Shown here one piece after another: positions 1 through 9,642 of a DNA stretch of 64,000 bases. The DNA is taken from contig NZ_JAYGHP010000007.1 in NCBI RefSeq assembly GCF_034932065.1, forward strand, positions 154,507-218,506, read 5' to 3'. The DNA comes from Crocosphaera sp. UHCC 0190. GTDB taxonomy: Bacteria; Cyanobacteriota; Cyanobacteriia; Cyanobacteriales; Microcystaceae. The notes beneath the pieces are model-generated. The model ran no database searches. It saw only the letters and a program-made list of their open reading frames with translations, and had not been told where the DNA came from. Position numbers and translations under genes: made by a program. Position 1 is the stretch's first letter; each line of letters opens with the position of its first letter.

Positions 1-2264
1 AAAACTAAGTTAAAGCGATCAATTTGGTTATTCATCGCCAACTCTAAGGGTGTATTAATATTGCCCTTTTCTTTATAACCCCGCACATGAAGATTATGAT
101 GGTTTGTATGACGATAGGTTAACTTATGAATTAACCAAGGATAACCATGAAAATTGAAAATGATTGGCTTATCTGTGGTAAACAAAGTATCAAAATCCCG
201 TGCAGATAATCCGTGAGGATGTTCTGATTCTGGTTGCAGTTTAAACAAGTCCACCACATTAATAAACCGGACTTTTAATTCAGGGAATTCTTCCCTTAAA
301 ATAGCAGTTGCTGCTAAAGATTCTTGAGTAGATACATCTCCACAGCAAGCCATAATTACATCAGGATGATCCGGTTCTTTCCCACAGTCATCATTACTGG
401 CCCATTCCCAAATGCCAATGCCTTTGGTGCAGTGTTTAACGGCATCTTCCATGTTTAAGAATTGGAGATGTTTCTGTTTGTCTGCAACAATTACATTGAC
501 ATAATCTTTGCTTTTTAAACAGTGATTGGCTACGGATAATAAACAGTTAACATCAGGGGGAAAATAAACCCTGACTACTTCTGCACTCTTATTAGTTACT
601 AAGTCAACATAACCAGGATCTTGATGGGAAAACCCGTTATGATCTTGTCGCCAAACTGTCGAAGAAAGCAGAATATTTAAAGAAGAAACAGGCGCACGCC
701 AAGGCACTTCATGTTTACAAATATCTAACCATTTTGCGTGTTGATTAAACATGGAATCCACCACATGAGCAAAGGCTTCATAAGTGTTGAAAAAGCCATG
801 ACGACCTGTTAATAAATACCCTTCTAACCAGCCTTGTAAGGTATGTTCACTTAACATTTCCATCACCCGACCATCCCTGGTGATTTCGGTGCCGTCTGCA
901 TCCTCTTCTAAGATATCAGCCATCCAAACTTTTTTACTAACTTCATAGATAGCATCTAAACGGTTAGATGCGGTTTCATCTGGGCCAAAAACACGGAAAC
1001 TGGTCATGTTATTAGCCATGACATCCCGCAAAAAATTGCCCAAAGGTCTGGTATTTTCCGCTTCTACTGCACCGGGTTTGTCCACTTCTACGCCGTATTC
1101 CCGAAAATCAGGCATTTTCAGGTCTTTTCGTAAGATTCCCCCATTAGCGTGAGGGTTGGCACTCATGCGACGGTTTCCGGTAGGGGCCAAGTCTTTTAAC
1201 TCAGGTAAGAGTTTACCCGTTGCGTCAAAAAGTTCTTCCGCTTTGTAGCTTTTTAACCAGTCTTCTAATATCTTGATGTGTGCAGGGTTGCCGTGCATTC
1301 CTGATAAGGGGACTTGGTGCGATCGCCAAAAATCTTCAGTCTTTTTGCCATCTACGAAGGCGGGGCCAGTCCATCCTTTAGGAGAGCGTAACACAATCAT
1401 CGGCCACATGGGACGTTTCGCAACCCCACTACTACGAGCCTCTTGTTGAATTTGCTTAATCTCTAAAATGACCGTTTCTAGGGTTGCAGCCATTTTTTGG
1501 TGCATAATTTCGGGGTCGGAACCTTCCACAAAATAGGGTTTATAACCATACCCTTTAAAGAGATATTCTAATTCTTCGTGACTAATACGGGCTAAGATGG
1601 TGGGATTGGCAATTTTATAACCATTTAGGTGTAAAATTGGCAAAACTGCCCCATCTCGAATTGGGTTAAGGAACTTGTTAGAATGCCAAGCAGTGGCTAA
1701 GGGGCCGGTTTCTGCTTCTCCGTCTCCCACTACCGCAACGGTAATGAGATCAGGGTTATCTAAGACTGAACCGTAAGCATGGGATAAACTATAGCCTAAT
1801 TCTCCTCCTTCATGGATAGAACCAGGGGTTTCTGGGGTGCAATGACTACCGATACCACCGGGGAAGGAAAACTGTTTAAAAAAGGCTTTCATTCCTTCTT
1901 CATCTTCACTTTTTTCGGGGTAAACTTCTGAATAGGTTCCTTCTAGATAAACAGGCCCTAAAACGCCAGGGGCCCCATGGCCAGGGCCGGCCATATAAAC
2001 AGTATCTAAATCGTATTTTTTAATGAGTCGGTTGAGGTGAATATAGATAAAACTTAGGCCAGGACTTGAACCCCAATGACCTAATAAACGATTTTTGACT
2101 TGTTCTTCTTTTAAGGGTTCTTTAAGTAAGGGATTATCCCGTAAATAAATCATCCCAACGGCGAGATAGTTACAAGCACGCCAATAAGCATGAATTTTAC
2201 GCAATTCTTCGGGAGATAGAGGATTATCTAATATTATTGTTGTTGGGGAGGGTGCCTGAACCAT
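1..2264 (-). CDS. xfp: Phosphoketolase (xylulose-5-P/fructose-6-P), C-terminus beyond window
   Basis: Thiamine-diphosphate enzyme that splits xylulose 5-phosphate (and often fructose 6-phosphate) with phosphate to acetyl phosphate and a shorter sugar phosphate; cytosolic, central carbon metabolism. I translated the reverse strand by hand: it starts [20 protein letters not shown] and stays open to base 1, giving about 754 codons of a protein usually near 800. Family motifs visible include [36 protein letters not shown] (ThDP/Mg binding) and [11 protein letters not shown]. The ATG at 2262-2264 has a clear upstream AAGGAGA ribosome site. It runs off the left edge, so the last roughly 40-50 residues are not seen. 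The next gene upstream on the same strand is an unrelated sulfotransferase. The family call is secure; which sugar phosphate is preferred cannot be read from sequence. Confidence 0.95.
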   Translation of the reverse strand, partial: MVQAPSPTTIILDNPLSPEELRKIHAYWRACNYLAVGMIYLRDNPLLKEPLKEEQVKNRLLGHWGSSPGLSFIYIHLNRLIKKYDLDTVYMAGPGHGAPGVLGPVYLEGTYSEVYPEKSEDEEGMKAFFKQFSFPGGIGSHCTPETPGSIHEGGELGYSLSHAYGSVLDNPDLITVAVVGDGEAETGPLATAWHSNKFLNPIRDGAVLPILHLNGYKIANPTILARISHEELEYLFKGYGYKPYFVEGSDPEIMHQKMAATLETVILEIKQIQQEARSSGVAKRPMWPMIVLRSPKGWTGPAFVDGKKTEDFWRSHQVPLSGMHGNPAHIKILEDWLKSYKAEELFDATGKLLPELKDLAPTGNRRMSANPHANGGILRKDLKMPDFREYGVEVDKPGAVEAENTRPLGNFLRDVMANNMTSFRVFGPDETASNRLDAIYEVSKKVWMADILEEDADGTEITRDGRVMEMLSEHTLQGWLEGYLLTGRHGFFNTYEAFAHVVDSMFNQHAKWLDICKHEVPWRAPVSSLNILLSSTVWRQDHNGFSHQDPGYVDLVTNKSAEVVRVYFPPDVNCLLSVANHCLKSKDYVNVIVADKQKHLQFLNMEDAVKHCTKGIGIWEWASNDDCGKEPDHPDVIMACCGDVSTQESLAATAILREEFPELKVRFINVVDLFKLQPESEHPHGLSARDFDTLFTTDKPIIFNFHGYPWLIHKLTYRHTNHHNLHVRGYKEKGNINTPLELAMNNQIDRFNLV

Positions 2265-2495
2265 AATCTTCTCCTTATAATTACCAAGTTAATTAAGCAT
2301 CTTGCTTAACAACTTTTTATTTTGCCTTAGTTTGTGTCAGTTGTTATGTTAACTTTTGCCTAAGAAAAAATAAATAATCAAACGATTAACAGATAATAAC
2401 TTCTCCTTAACTGAATCGGATCTTCTAATAATTTATCATACTTAGTCTAGAAGAGTCACCGAATCTGGATTTGACTGAGGTAAACGCCGAAAATT

Positions 2496-3437
2496 TCAGC
2501 TTCCGTGTTGAAGCCATTGAGGAAAAACACTATAATCTCTGGCGATTAGTTGTTCAGCCAATTTTTGATTGTAAGGTTTATAAAGAGATATTAGATACTC
2601 TAGAGTTTCTGGCTTCAACTCATCAGTATGGGCCATTCCATTAATCAGATAGTAAATCTCTCTGAGTTGAATTTTTAGTTTAGGATTTGCTCGCCAAAAC
2701 TTTTCCGCAGAGTCATTAACCAGCAAAGCTAAACGTTGTAAGAATTGACTTTTATAGTTGACACTTTTATTTTCTGCTTTTAAATCAGGCAAATCCCAAC
2801 CTTCCCAGTCAATTTCTAACCAATGACAAATTTCTTTTAATAACTGTTTAGAATCATTTTTTAAATCATCAAAAAAAATAACTTTTAGAGATTTTCCAAA
2901 ACTTGTAAACCATTCGTCTAAATAATTTGCATAAAATCCGCCATCAAGACCCCAATAAGTATCATTTTCTTGTTGGACTCTTTCTTGCTCAGGGATTGCT
3001 TCACATTGTTTTATATATTCCTCTATTGTTAAATTTTTATCCAGGGATAATATACTTTTTTTGTACTTGAAGAAAGATAAAAATCTTGAAATCGGTTCTC
3101 TCAAGATAATCAAAATTTTTGCTTCATCCCCCAAGGTTGTTTTAATTTCTTTCGCTACTCTCATACCCCCTTCAAAATATCCTGGAGTAGCTTCCATTCT
3201 ATATTTCTGATCTTGACAGTGAATAAAATAACTTTGATACTGTTCAAAAGGAGCAAGTGCTTGACGATATCGAGCATCTAATTGACCGTAGCGGAAAGAT
3301 GAAAAATAACAAGTCTCTTTGACTGAGGATGGACAAATATCAGGATGTTGGGCTAGATAAGTATAAAGAGATGTTGTTCCCCCTTTTACAACCCCTGCTA
3401 TTACTAAATTAGGTAGTTTTGACTTGGTGCTAGTCAT
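2496..3437 (-). CDS. PAPS-dependent sulfotransferase
   Basis: Predicted to transfer a sulfuryl group from PAPS to a hydroxyl or amine acceptor, in this setting probably a sugar of the exopolysaccharide or a lipid. The 313-residue protein has the 5'-phosphosulfate loop near its N-terminus (VVKGGTTSLYTYL, residues 16-28, with Lys18) and the 3'-phosphate region (LREPISRFLSFF, about residues 112-123, with Arg113 and Ser121), so both PAPS-binding elements look intact. No signal peptide or membrane segment is seen. It lies next to a glycosidase-like lipoprotein and an O-antigen-ligase-like gene on the same strand, and a second, unrelated-looking sulfotransferase lies at 19.3 kb. This suggests a sulfated polysaccharide, common in marine cyanobacteria. 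The acceptor is unknown. Confidence 0.85.
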   Translation of the reverse strand: MTSTKSKLPNLVIAGVVKGGTTSLYTYLAQHPDICPSSVKETCYFSSFRYGQLDARYRQALAPFEQYQSYFIHCQDQKYRMEATPGYFEGGMRVAKEIKTTLGDEAKILIILREPISRFLSFFKYKKSILSLDKNLTIEEYIKQCEAIPEQERVQQENDTYWGLDGGFYANYLDEWFTSFGKSLKVIFFDDLKNDSKQLLKEICHWLEIDWEGWDLPDLKAENKSVNYKSQFLQRLALLVNDSAEKFWRANPKLKIQLREIYYLINGMAHTDELKPETLEYLISLYKPYNQKLAEQLIARDYSVFPQWLQHGS

Positions 3438-3480
3438 TGATTTTTCTGGTTTACAGGATGAGATTAATCTTAATTTTAAG

Positions 3481-5085
3481 TTATTTTAAAGAAGACAGTT
3501 TCGTAACAGAATAAGCAGGTAACTGAATCTTTTTAGAAGTCGTCCCTTGCGATTCAGTCAAGATTCCCGATTTACTAACTAAATCTCTAGGATTTCCCGA
3601 AACTTGTTCATAATCAACAGATTTAGGAAAAATAGAATCAAAATTCACCTGCACTACTTCAGATGATAAGTTAAGAATTACTGCTCGATTTTCTTCACCA
3701 TTGCTAAATAGCCATCCAGACAAAGAAGGATATTGAGCTTGATTTTTTCCTGTCACCATTGGATTAGACGAGAAATTGATTTGTTTAGCTTGAGTCATGT
3801 TTTCCGTTGCCTCACCTAGTAACTTTAAGGCAGAACCACTGGCAGATAAACTAAAAGGTTCAGCCTTGACTTTTTCAGAGGGATTAATAAAAGTACCGAT
3901 TCCAATTTGTTTTTCATCAGCTAAAATTGCCCCAAATTGTGAAGTTCCCACTAATACATGATTGCAAATTCGATTAATTCGCTTATCTTCCAAGAATAGT
4001 AAACTCAAAGCTATATTTTGCAAACCATGAGCCCAGCTACCAATAATTTTAGGGCCAGAGCTTCCTTGTCCTTGTAGAGGTTCCATTACATTATATTCTG
4101 TAATCCAGATTTCTTTCTGATCAGGGACTGCTTTAAACTGCTGATTTTCTCTCATTTTTCTCCAGTTTAAAAATGGCAAATTTAAAATGATTGGCACATC
4201 TTCTTGAGTGAAAAAAGGATAACTTGTTGCTGAACTGCTGGGGGGGATAATATTTGTATCATAGTAGAGATGGAAAGCTATGGCATCCGATTTCGGCAAA
4301 GCTGTTTTTAAGACACTATCATTCCAAAAACGAATGCGCTCGTTACCTCGTTCAATATAAGTCTGACTAGCACCAATTACGGCTACTTTCGCCTTCGGAA
4401 ACTCTTTCTTAATGGCATCACTCCACTGACTAGCAAACTTTGCATAATCGTCGGGAGTTGGAAAACGTTCCAGATTATCTGGCAAGTTAAAATAAGCTTC
4501 ATTCCCAATTTGAACATATTCAACGGGAATCCCTAAATCTCTAGCTTTTCGTAACATCGCCAATTGAGAATTTAGATCAGAGGTTAAGATATTGAGAACA
4601 AATAAAGGTTTAGTTTGAGTTGCAGTCAATCCCGCTTTGAAATCTTCTAGCTTGCTGGCAGTATATTGGCGCACCCTTTGATTTCTCAAAATTCCCGGCA
4701 ATTGGCGGGGATTGACTTCACTTAAATCTTCCATAATCCCTCCTCGCTGCCAGTCCCAAAAGTCCGATACTGTTCCTCCAGGAAATCGCAGGACTCTTGG
4801 CTTTAATTGCTTTACCGCTTTCACTAAAGCTGGCTCAGTCCAAGAATCAAAAAGTAGTACGTTTGCATTGTAGCACAGGAAGTCTGCCGACAGCGAGCGT
4901 CCAAATTCTGATAAAGAAGCGGTTGTGGTTAGAGCAGAAGATTGAGACAAATTTTGGGCTACTGTCTCTTGAGCATTATTCAACTGGCTATTTTGCGATA
5001 CACAGGAGCTTACTCCGATGAGTAGAGTTAACGCCAATCCTTTTAGATTGAGGTTGGTTTTAAAATTTAGCCAAAGGTTAGTCAT
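3481..5085 (-). CDS. Glycosidase-like lipoprotein (clan GH-A type fold)
   Basis: A 534-residue exported protein. The N-terminus has a hydrophobic signal and a lipobox (VSSC, Cys28), so it is probably a lipoprotein. The body resembles (beta/alpha)8 retaining glycosidases such as the GH39/GH51/GH79 groups: RFPGG near residue 100, an Asn-Glu pair in IGNEAYF (Glu196, candidate acid/base) and a late Glu in IWITEYN (Glu330, candidate nucleophile). The two glutamates about 130 residues apart after separate beta strands fit clan GH-A, but the exact family is not assigned. It sits in a polysaccharide gene cluster between a sulfotransferase and a ligase-like protein, so it may trim, edit or release the polymer. 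It could instead be an inactive polysaccharide-binding relative. Confidence 0.7.
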   Translation of the reverse strand: MTNLWLNFKTNLNLKGLALTLLIGVSSCVSQNSQLNNAQETVAQNLSQSSALTTTASLSEFGRSLSADFLCYNANVLLFDSWTEPALVKAVKQLKPRVLRFPGGTVSDFWDWQRGGIMEDLSEVNPRQLPGILRNQRVRQYTASKLEDFKAGLTATQTKPLFVLNILTSDLNSQLAMLRKARDLGIPVEYVQIGNEAYFNLPDNLERFPTPDDYAKFASQWSDAIKKEFPKAKVAVIGASQTYIERGNERIRFWNDSVLKTALPKSDAIAFHLYYDTNIIPPSSSATSYPFFTQEDVPIILNLPFLNWRKMRENQQFKAVPDQKEIWITEYNVMEPLQGQGSSGPKIIGSWAHGLQNIALSLLFLEDKRINRICNHVLVGTSQFGAILADEKQIGIGTFINPSEKVKAEPFSLSASGSALKLLGEATENMTQAKQINFSSNPMVTGKNQAQYPSLSGWLFSNGEENRAVILNLSSEVVQVNFDSIFPKSVDYEQVSGNPRDLVSKSGILTESQGTTSKKIQLPAYSVTKLSSLK

Positions 5086-5106
5086 ATTGATGGCCCCAAC
5101 AATAGT

Positions 5107-6609
5107 TTAATACGATTGATTTTTTTCTAGGAGAACTTTAATAGTTTTGATTTTTTGCTTATGACGTACATTAACAACCAAGCCAGCTATCGTCCAAAAA
5201 TAAAAAGAAGATACCCTAACTTCTGGGAGTTGTTCGGCAAGAGAATAAATTGCATATAATAGGATTATAATACTTGCAGACACTCCCAGTAATTTTTCAA
5301 CTACTTCTGAAGCATTTTCGCTTACGGCTAGAGAGGAACGATATAGTTGATAAATAATTAGTAAATAAATTAAAGTGCCTGGAACTCCATAGAAGGATAT
5401 CATAGCACACCAGTAAGCATCCTTAAAGTACAGGCTGGTTTCTTGAAATTGTCCTTTATCTCGCGTACCATGGGTTAATTTAATTAATTGCTCAACTGTT
5501 GTATTTTCATCGGGCCCTAGTCCGTACCAGTAATTACTCCCCAGAACATTCCCACAAGATATTTTCATAAAAAATAACCGGGAACCTTCACTCGATCTAT
5601 TCCAGTATTCCGGAGTAAAGAGTTCTATTACATAGGCTCTAATATCTTTTTTTTCTCTACGAACCGATGCCCCTGAACTAGTTGGACTGGGATTAAAATT
5701 AAAGACAATAATTCCCCAGAATAGAACCAAGAATAATGTTCCATACAGAAAGGCTAGCCAGACCGAAATTTTAGTCCTGCCAAAATAAAATAATACTAAT
5801 ATGGGTAGCGCGAATGATATCAGGAGAACTGCTCGTTTATAGGTGGAAAAAATGCCAAAGTAAATCAAACATAAAAAAAGGATTTCTTTCCAGTTAGGCA
5901 GCAAAAAATAATGGCTTTTAGGATGTAGATAGGTTCGATAAATAGTCCAAGTCACTACTAGAATAACAGGAATTAAAAAAAATAAGGCAAAAACACTAGA
6001 ATCGGTAAAAGTTCCCGATGATGAGCCTACTTTTCCAACGCCTAATAGGGCAGGTGAGAGATTACCCTCCTGAGCTTTTAACTCAAGTTTAAGACTTGTA
6101 ACTTCAAATATCTTTTTAATCGGTGAGCCTCCAAAATATTGGGCCGTAGCGATCAAACCTTCTAACGCTCCCACCCCTATGATTGTTTGCAATATCAAGG
6201 AAATATTGGCCTCGGAAAGTTCAAGATTTACGACCAAATAATATACTGATACAAACCTAATTAGAGTCCTTAAACTTGAAACTCCACCAAACAAAGATGC
6301 ATTAAAAAGTAAGATACTAATAATAATTAAAAAACCAGCCCACATTAAAAAACAAATAAATAGAACTTCTATAGAAGTTATTTTTAGTGGTCGTCTGCGA
6401 GTGCAAATTTGGTATAATAGTCTGAAAAATAATAGATAACAAACTAATTCAGGAAGAAGACGAAATCCCGAAAGAATACTATTCGGAAGTGGTAGCCATT
6501 TAAGAATAAAGTCTTCTAAAGGAAGGTAGACGATTAGGAAAACAATAATCCAAAAAGTCCATTGTAATCTTTGTCTATCCTGTCGCTCTAGTTGATTTCT
6601 AACAATCAT
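5107..6609 (-). CDS. O-antigen ligase/Wzy-like polymerase family membrane protein
   Basis: A 500-residue polytopic protein with about ten to twelve hydrophobic segments and a large loop in the second half (roughly residues 300-390, between the segments LYGTLFLVLFWGIIVF and CAMISFYGVPGTLIYLL). That layout is typical of the O-antigen ligase WaaL and polymerase Wzy superfamily, where the large periplasmic loop carries the active site. Sequence conservation in the family is poor, so the assignment rests mainly on topology and on neighbours (glycosyltransferase, glycosidase-like lipoprotein, sulfotransferases, Wza and Wzc types). It is likely the polymerase or ligase of the local exopolysaccharide. 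It starts at an ATG 134 bp from the divergently transcribed glycosyltransferase, so the gap holds two promoters. Confidence 0.7.
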   Translation of the reverse strand: MIVRNQLERQDRQRLQWTFWIIVFLIVYLPLEDFILKWLPLPNSILSGFRLLPELVCYLLFFRLLYQICTRRRPLKITSIEVLFICFLMWAGFLIIISILLFNASLFGGVSSLRTLIRFVSVYYLVVNLELSEANISLILQTIIGVGALEGLIATAQYFGGSPIKKIFEVTSLKLELKAQEGNLSPALLGVGKVGSSSGTFTDSSVFALFFLIPVILVVTWTIYRTYLHPKSHYFLLPNWKEILFLCLIYFGIFSTYKRAVLLISFALPILVLFYFGRTKISVWLAFLYGTLFLVLFWGIIVFNFNPSPTSSGASVRREKKDIRAYVIELFTPEYWNRSSEGSRLFFMKISCGNVLGSNYWYGLGPDENTTVEQLIKLTHGTRDKGQFQETSLYFKDAYWCAMISFYGVPGTLIYLLIIYQLYRSSLAVSENASEVVEKLLGVSASIIILLYAIYSLAEQLPEVRVSSFYFWTIAGLVVNVRHKQKIKTIKVLLEKNQSY

Positions 6610-6743
6610 GAACTTTATCGTTGCCCATAAATTTTAAGATTTTACATATACATAATAGTATAGAGTGAAAAGAGGCTCCTGCACCTCATATTAAAATCGT
6701 GACTATTTTCTGTTTAATCATCGCTAGCTATTGATTTTAATTT

Positions 6744-7859
6744 ATGCCAATTGCGCTAATTGCCCACTATTTAGGACCGAGCTTAGGGATTGGAAAATAC
6801 CTAGATCGATTGTTGCCGCCATTAATAGAAGAATTAATGGCGAGAGAAATAGATGTAAAAATCTTGGGTTCTCCTAATGCTATTACTAACACACGGGCGT
6901 TCCAATGCCGAAAAGATATTATCCAGCCTCTCCCTCCTTTAGATTATACTCCCAGCAAACGATTTGCTTGGTTTGCCTCTCGTTTTACCCGTTATTGCCA
7001 AAGCAGGGAAATAGAAGCGGTTGCTTGGTTGTCTAACCCCATTGTACTCCCTTGGCATCCTCCCTCACTGGCTACGATCCATGATGTTAATGAGTGGGCT
7101 AAACCGACTAAATATGGCAGTCGTCTTAAAACGGCCTTGCGAGCCGCCATTTATCTAGATTCCTCCCTGCTTTTTGCCAAGAAAATTATCCTAGTCAGTC
7201 AGGCGACTGAGCATACCCTGTACCAATACCGTTCCTCGTCAAAACTCAAAAGTAAGCTGAAAGTTATTCCCAATGGGAGTGATTCTTCCTTAATCAAGTT
7301 AGCACCGGTTGAAATTCCAGTTCCCAATGCTCCTTTTCTACTATCCGTTGGGCGAATCGACCCGATAGCCAAGCGGCTTCCTGAAGCGGTAGCCTTGGTT
7401 TGCGCCCTAAGAGAATTTAGTAGTCAACCTTGGGAATTACATTTAGTGGGGGGGATGAATAGATCGACTGAAGCCAAAGGCAAGGCTTTTCTTAAGGAAA
7501 TTGCTCCTCGTTCTTGGGTTCACTATCATGGGTATGTGGACGATCCAAGTTTGGCTCAATGGTATCGGCAAGCAACGGCAGTGGTGTTTCTGTCCGATCA
7601 AGAAGGGTTTGGTTTTCCCGTTGCCGAGGCAGCTTCTTTTGGACGCTGGGTAATTGTTAGTGACAAGAATCAAGCCGCAGCAGAAGCAGGCACAATGGTT
7701 ATGATCCCAGTCGACCCAGACCATCCTGAACAAGCAGCCGACTTAGTGTTAAATCGCTTGTCTCAAGAAATACCCAAAAGCCTATCTAGCTCGACTTGGC
7801 AAGAGGCAGCCCTTGCTTATGCTGAAGAAATTTGTACTCTTGTACCCACCCCTAACTAA
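6744..7859 (+). CDS. Glycosyltransferase family 4 (group 1)
   Basis: A 371-residue retaining glycosyltransferase with a GT-B fold. The C-terminal nucleotide-sugar domain begins at LLSVGRIDPIAKR (about residue 198) and contains the family motif with the catalytic second glutamate, FLSDQEGFGFPVAEA (about residues 285-299). The N-terminal acceptor domain is visible as IALIAHYLGPSLGIGKYLDRLL. It acts in the cytosol or at the inner membrane face, building a polysaccharide repeat or glycosylating a product. It is transcribed divergently from the O-antigen-ligase-like gene and converges on the ABC exporter at 7870 with only 10 bp between stops. Sugar donor and acceptor cannot be told from sequence. 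It may belong to the polysaccharide locus or to the adjoining halopyrrole cluster. Confidence 0.85.
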   Translation: MPIALIAHYLGPSLGIGKYLDRLLPPLIEELMAREIDVKILGSPNAITNTRAFQCRKDIIQPLPPLDYTPSKRFAWFASRFTRYCQSREIEAVAWLSNPIVLPWHPPSLATIHDVNEWAKPTKYGSRLKTALRAAIYLDSSLLFAKKIILVSQATEHTLYQYRSSSKLKSKLKVIPNGSDSSLIKLAPVEIPVPNAPFLLSVGRIDPIAKRLPEAVALVCALREFSSQPWELHLVGGMNRSTEAKGKAFLKEIAPRSWVHYHGYVDDPSLAQWYRQATAVVFLSDQEGFGFPVAEAASFGRWVIVSDKNQAAAEAGTMVMIPVDPDHPEQAADLVLNRLSQEIPKSLSSSTWQEAALAYAEEICTLVPTPN

Positions 7860-7869
7860 AACTATCACT

Positions 7870-9642
7870 TTAATTAAGTTGGGATAAGCTGCCATTGCTG
7901 GATAATTCTACTATGGTATCAGCAAACTTTAAAATTCCCTGTCGATGGGAGACAATAATCACAGTGCAACGTCCCTTTAAAGCCAAAAGTTCCTTCGCAA
8001 TTTCAGTTTCAGTTTCATCATCTAAATTGGCAGAGACTTCATCTAACACCAGAATTTGGGGCTTGCTTAATAGAGCGCGGGCTAGGGCTAACCGTTGTTT
8101 TTGCCCTGCTGATAACCCTTGGCTGTTCTCAGTAAGTTGATAGTTCAGTCCATCAGGAAGGCTATCGACCACTTCTAAAAGACTTGCTGCTGCTAAGGCT
8201 TCGCGGTATTCTTCGAGAGAGTAGGGTTTTCGGGTGCCATAGTCTAGGTTATCCTTAATGCTACCTTCTATCAAAAAAGGTTCTGCCCCCACGTAACCCA
8301 CCCGAAGGTCAGGATTAGCAAAGAATACCGGAGCATCGATATTGGCAATTTTGATCGTCCCATTGCTCGGCTGAATAACGCCTAAAATTAAGCCGAGTAA
8401 AGTAGATTTTCCCGAACCACTTTTGCCAATAAGGCCAAACTGTTCTCCACTTTTAATCTGGAGAGAAATGTTATTAAAAATTCGAGGACTATCAGGAAAA
8501 TAAGAAAAAGATACACCAGTCAATTCAATATTAGGAGGTGATTTTAATTGTTGAGAGTGATCTCTCGCAGCTTCAGCAGAATTATAAGTATCAGGCAATA
8601 TGGTATCTGAACTTTTAAAAGATTTGAGAGCCTTCATGGGTTCCATTGCTTGTTGGATTTCTATTGGTTTAAAATCCGATAAATAAGCTAGGGAAAGCTT
8701 CAGATGAGGGGCGACTGAATTCATGATGCCAAAGCCCCTACCCAAGCGAGAAAAAGTCGATAAAAATCTACTGAAAAGATAGAGGCAAGAAACTAACTGA
8801 ATGCCAGGAGTTTTCCAAATTTCAAGACTCATAAAAAGAATTAAAATCAACAAAACAACTCCTAAAACTAAGGGGAGAACAGCACCGATATTTCCCCAAA
8901 ATTTGGCCTTAATAAATTTTTGATAATAACTTAAATTCTTACCGACCAGATGCTGATACTCTGACGTATTTAGGCGTAGTATTCTAACTAAAAGCCAGTT
9001 GCGAGCAATTCGCTCTATTCCACCAACCAAGGCTTTTTGTTCTTCAGGAACTTGTCGGGCCATTACCCGCACTCGTTGATTAACTTTTAAGACTAATAAT
9101 CCAATGGTTACTAGTCCAAAGACAGCCAGGACAGACTCTCGCCAAGCTAAAGAGAGCATTGCGGCTAAAAGAACGAGGCATTCAACTCCAAAGGAAAGAG
9201 TCCAGGAACTGTACCAAAAAAACCATGCCGTTTGTGGAAATATTTCGCCAATTCTAGAGTTAGTCTCAGTGGCAGAAACATACTTTTGTGATGAACCGAG
9301 AAGAACTTCGTAGATAGCAAAAAGTCTCAGACGCGTATTGATTGTTTCATAAACATAATCACTACTTTGATAGGCCCAAAACTGGGAAATTGCTCGCAAG
9401 ATTCCTAAGCCTAAAAATAGAAATAGTAGTAACTCCAAGGAAAATTGCAAATTCCTTTGTAATGGGATACTTTCTTGGGGTACGAGTCCAAGAGAATACA
9501 GCAAAATTTGTAACAGACGAGCGAATCCATAGTCAATTAGTCCTAGGGAAAAACTAGTCAATAAACAGATGCCTAGCCAAAAAAAGCCAGAACGACCCAG
9601 AAGATTAGACAGACCAGCTAAGGGTAGTTTCTTGATGAACAT
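7870..9642 (-). CDS. ABC exporter, fused membrane and ATPase domains
   Basis: A 590-residue half-transporter of the exporter type, expected to dimerise and move a hydrophobic or peptide-like product across the inner membrane. Residues 1 to about 330 hold about six membrane segments. The ATPase domain follows, with Walker A GKSGSGKST, the signature LSAGQKQRLALARAL, Walker B ILVLDEVSANLDD and a switch histidine in VSHRQG. Its start overlaps the end of the upstream NRPS gene by 25 bp and has no obvious Shine-Dalgarno site, so it is probably translated by coupling. That makes it the likely exporter of the NRPS product. A role as a polysaccharide or lipid-linked sugar flippase is an alternative, because the surrounding locus shows no separate Wzx. 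Confidence 0.88.
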   Translation of the reverse strand: MFIKKLPLAGLSNLLGRSGFFWLGICLLTSFSLGLIDYGFARLLQILLYSLGLVPQESIPLQRNLQFSLELLLFLFLGLGILRAISQFWAYQSSDYVYETINTRLRLFAIYEVLLGSSQKYVSATETNSRIGEIFPQTAWFFWYSSWTLSFGVECLVLLAAMLSLAWRESVLAVFGLVTIGLLVLKVNQRVRVMARQVPEEQKALVGGIERIARNWLLVRILRLNTSEYQHLVGKNLSYYQKFIKAKFWGNIGAVLPLVLGVVLLILILFMSLEIWKTPGIQLVSCLYLFSRFLSTFSRLGRGFGIMNSVAPHLKLSLAYLSDFKPIEIQQAMEPMKALKSFKSSDTILPDTYNSAEAARDHSQQLKSPPNIELTGVSFSYFPDSPRIFNNISLQIKSGEQFGLIGKSGSGKSTLLGLILGVIQPSNGTIKIANIDAPVFFANPDLRVGYVGAEPFLIEGSIKDNLDYGTRKPYSLEEYREALAAASLLEVVDSLPDGLNYQLTENSQGLSAGQKQRLALARALLSKPQILVLDEVSANLDDETETEIAKELLALKGRCTVIIVSHRQGILKFADTIVELSSNGSLSQLN

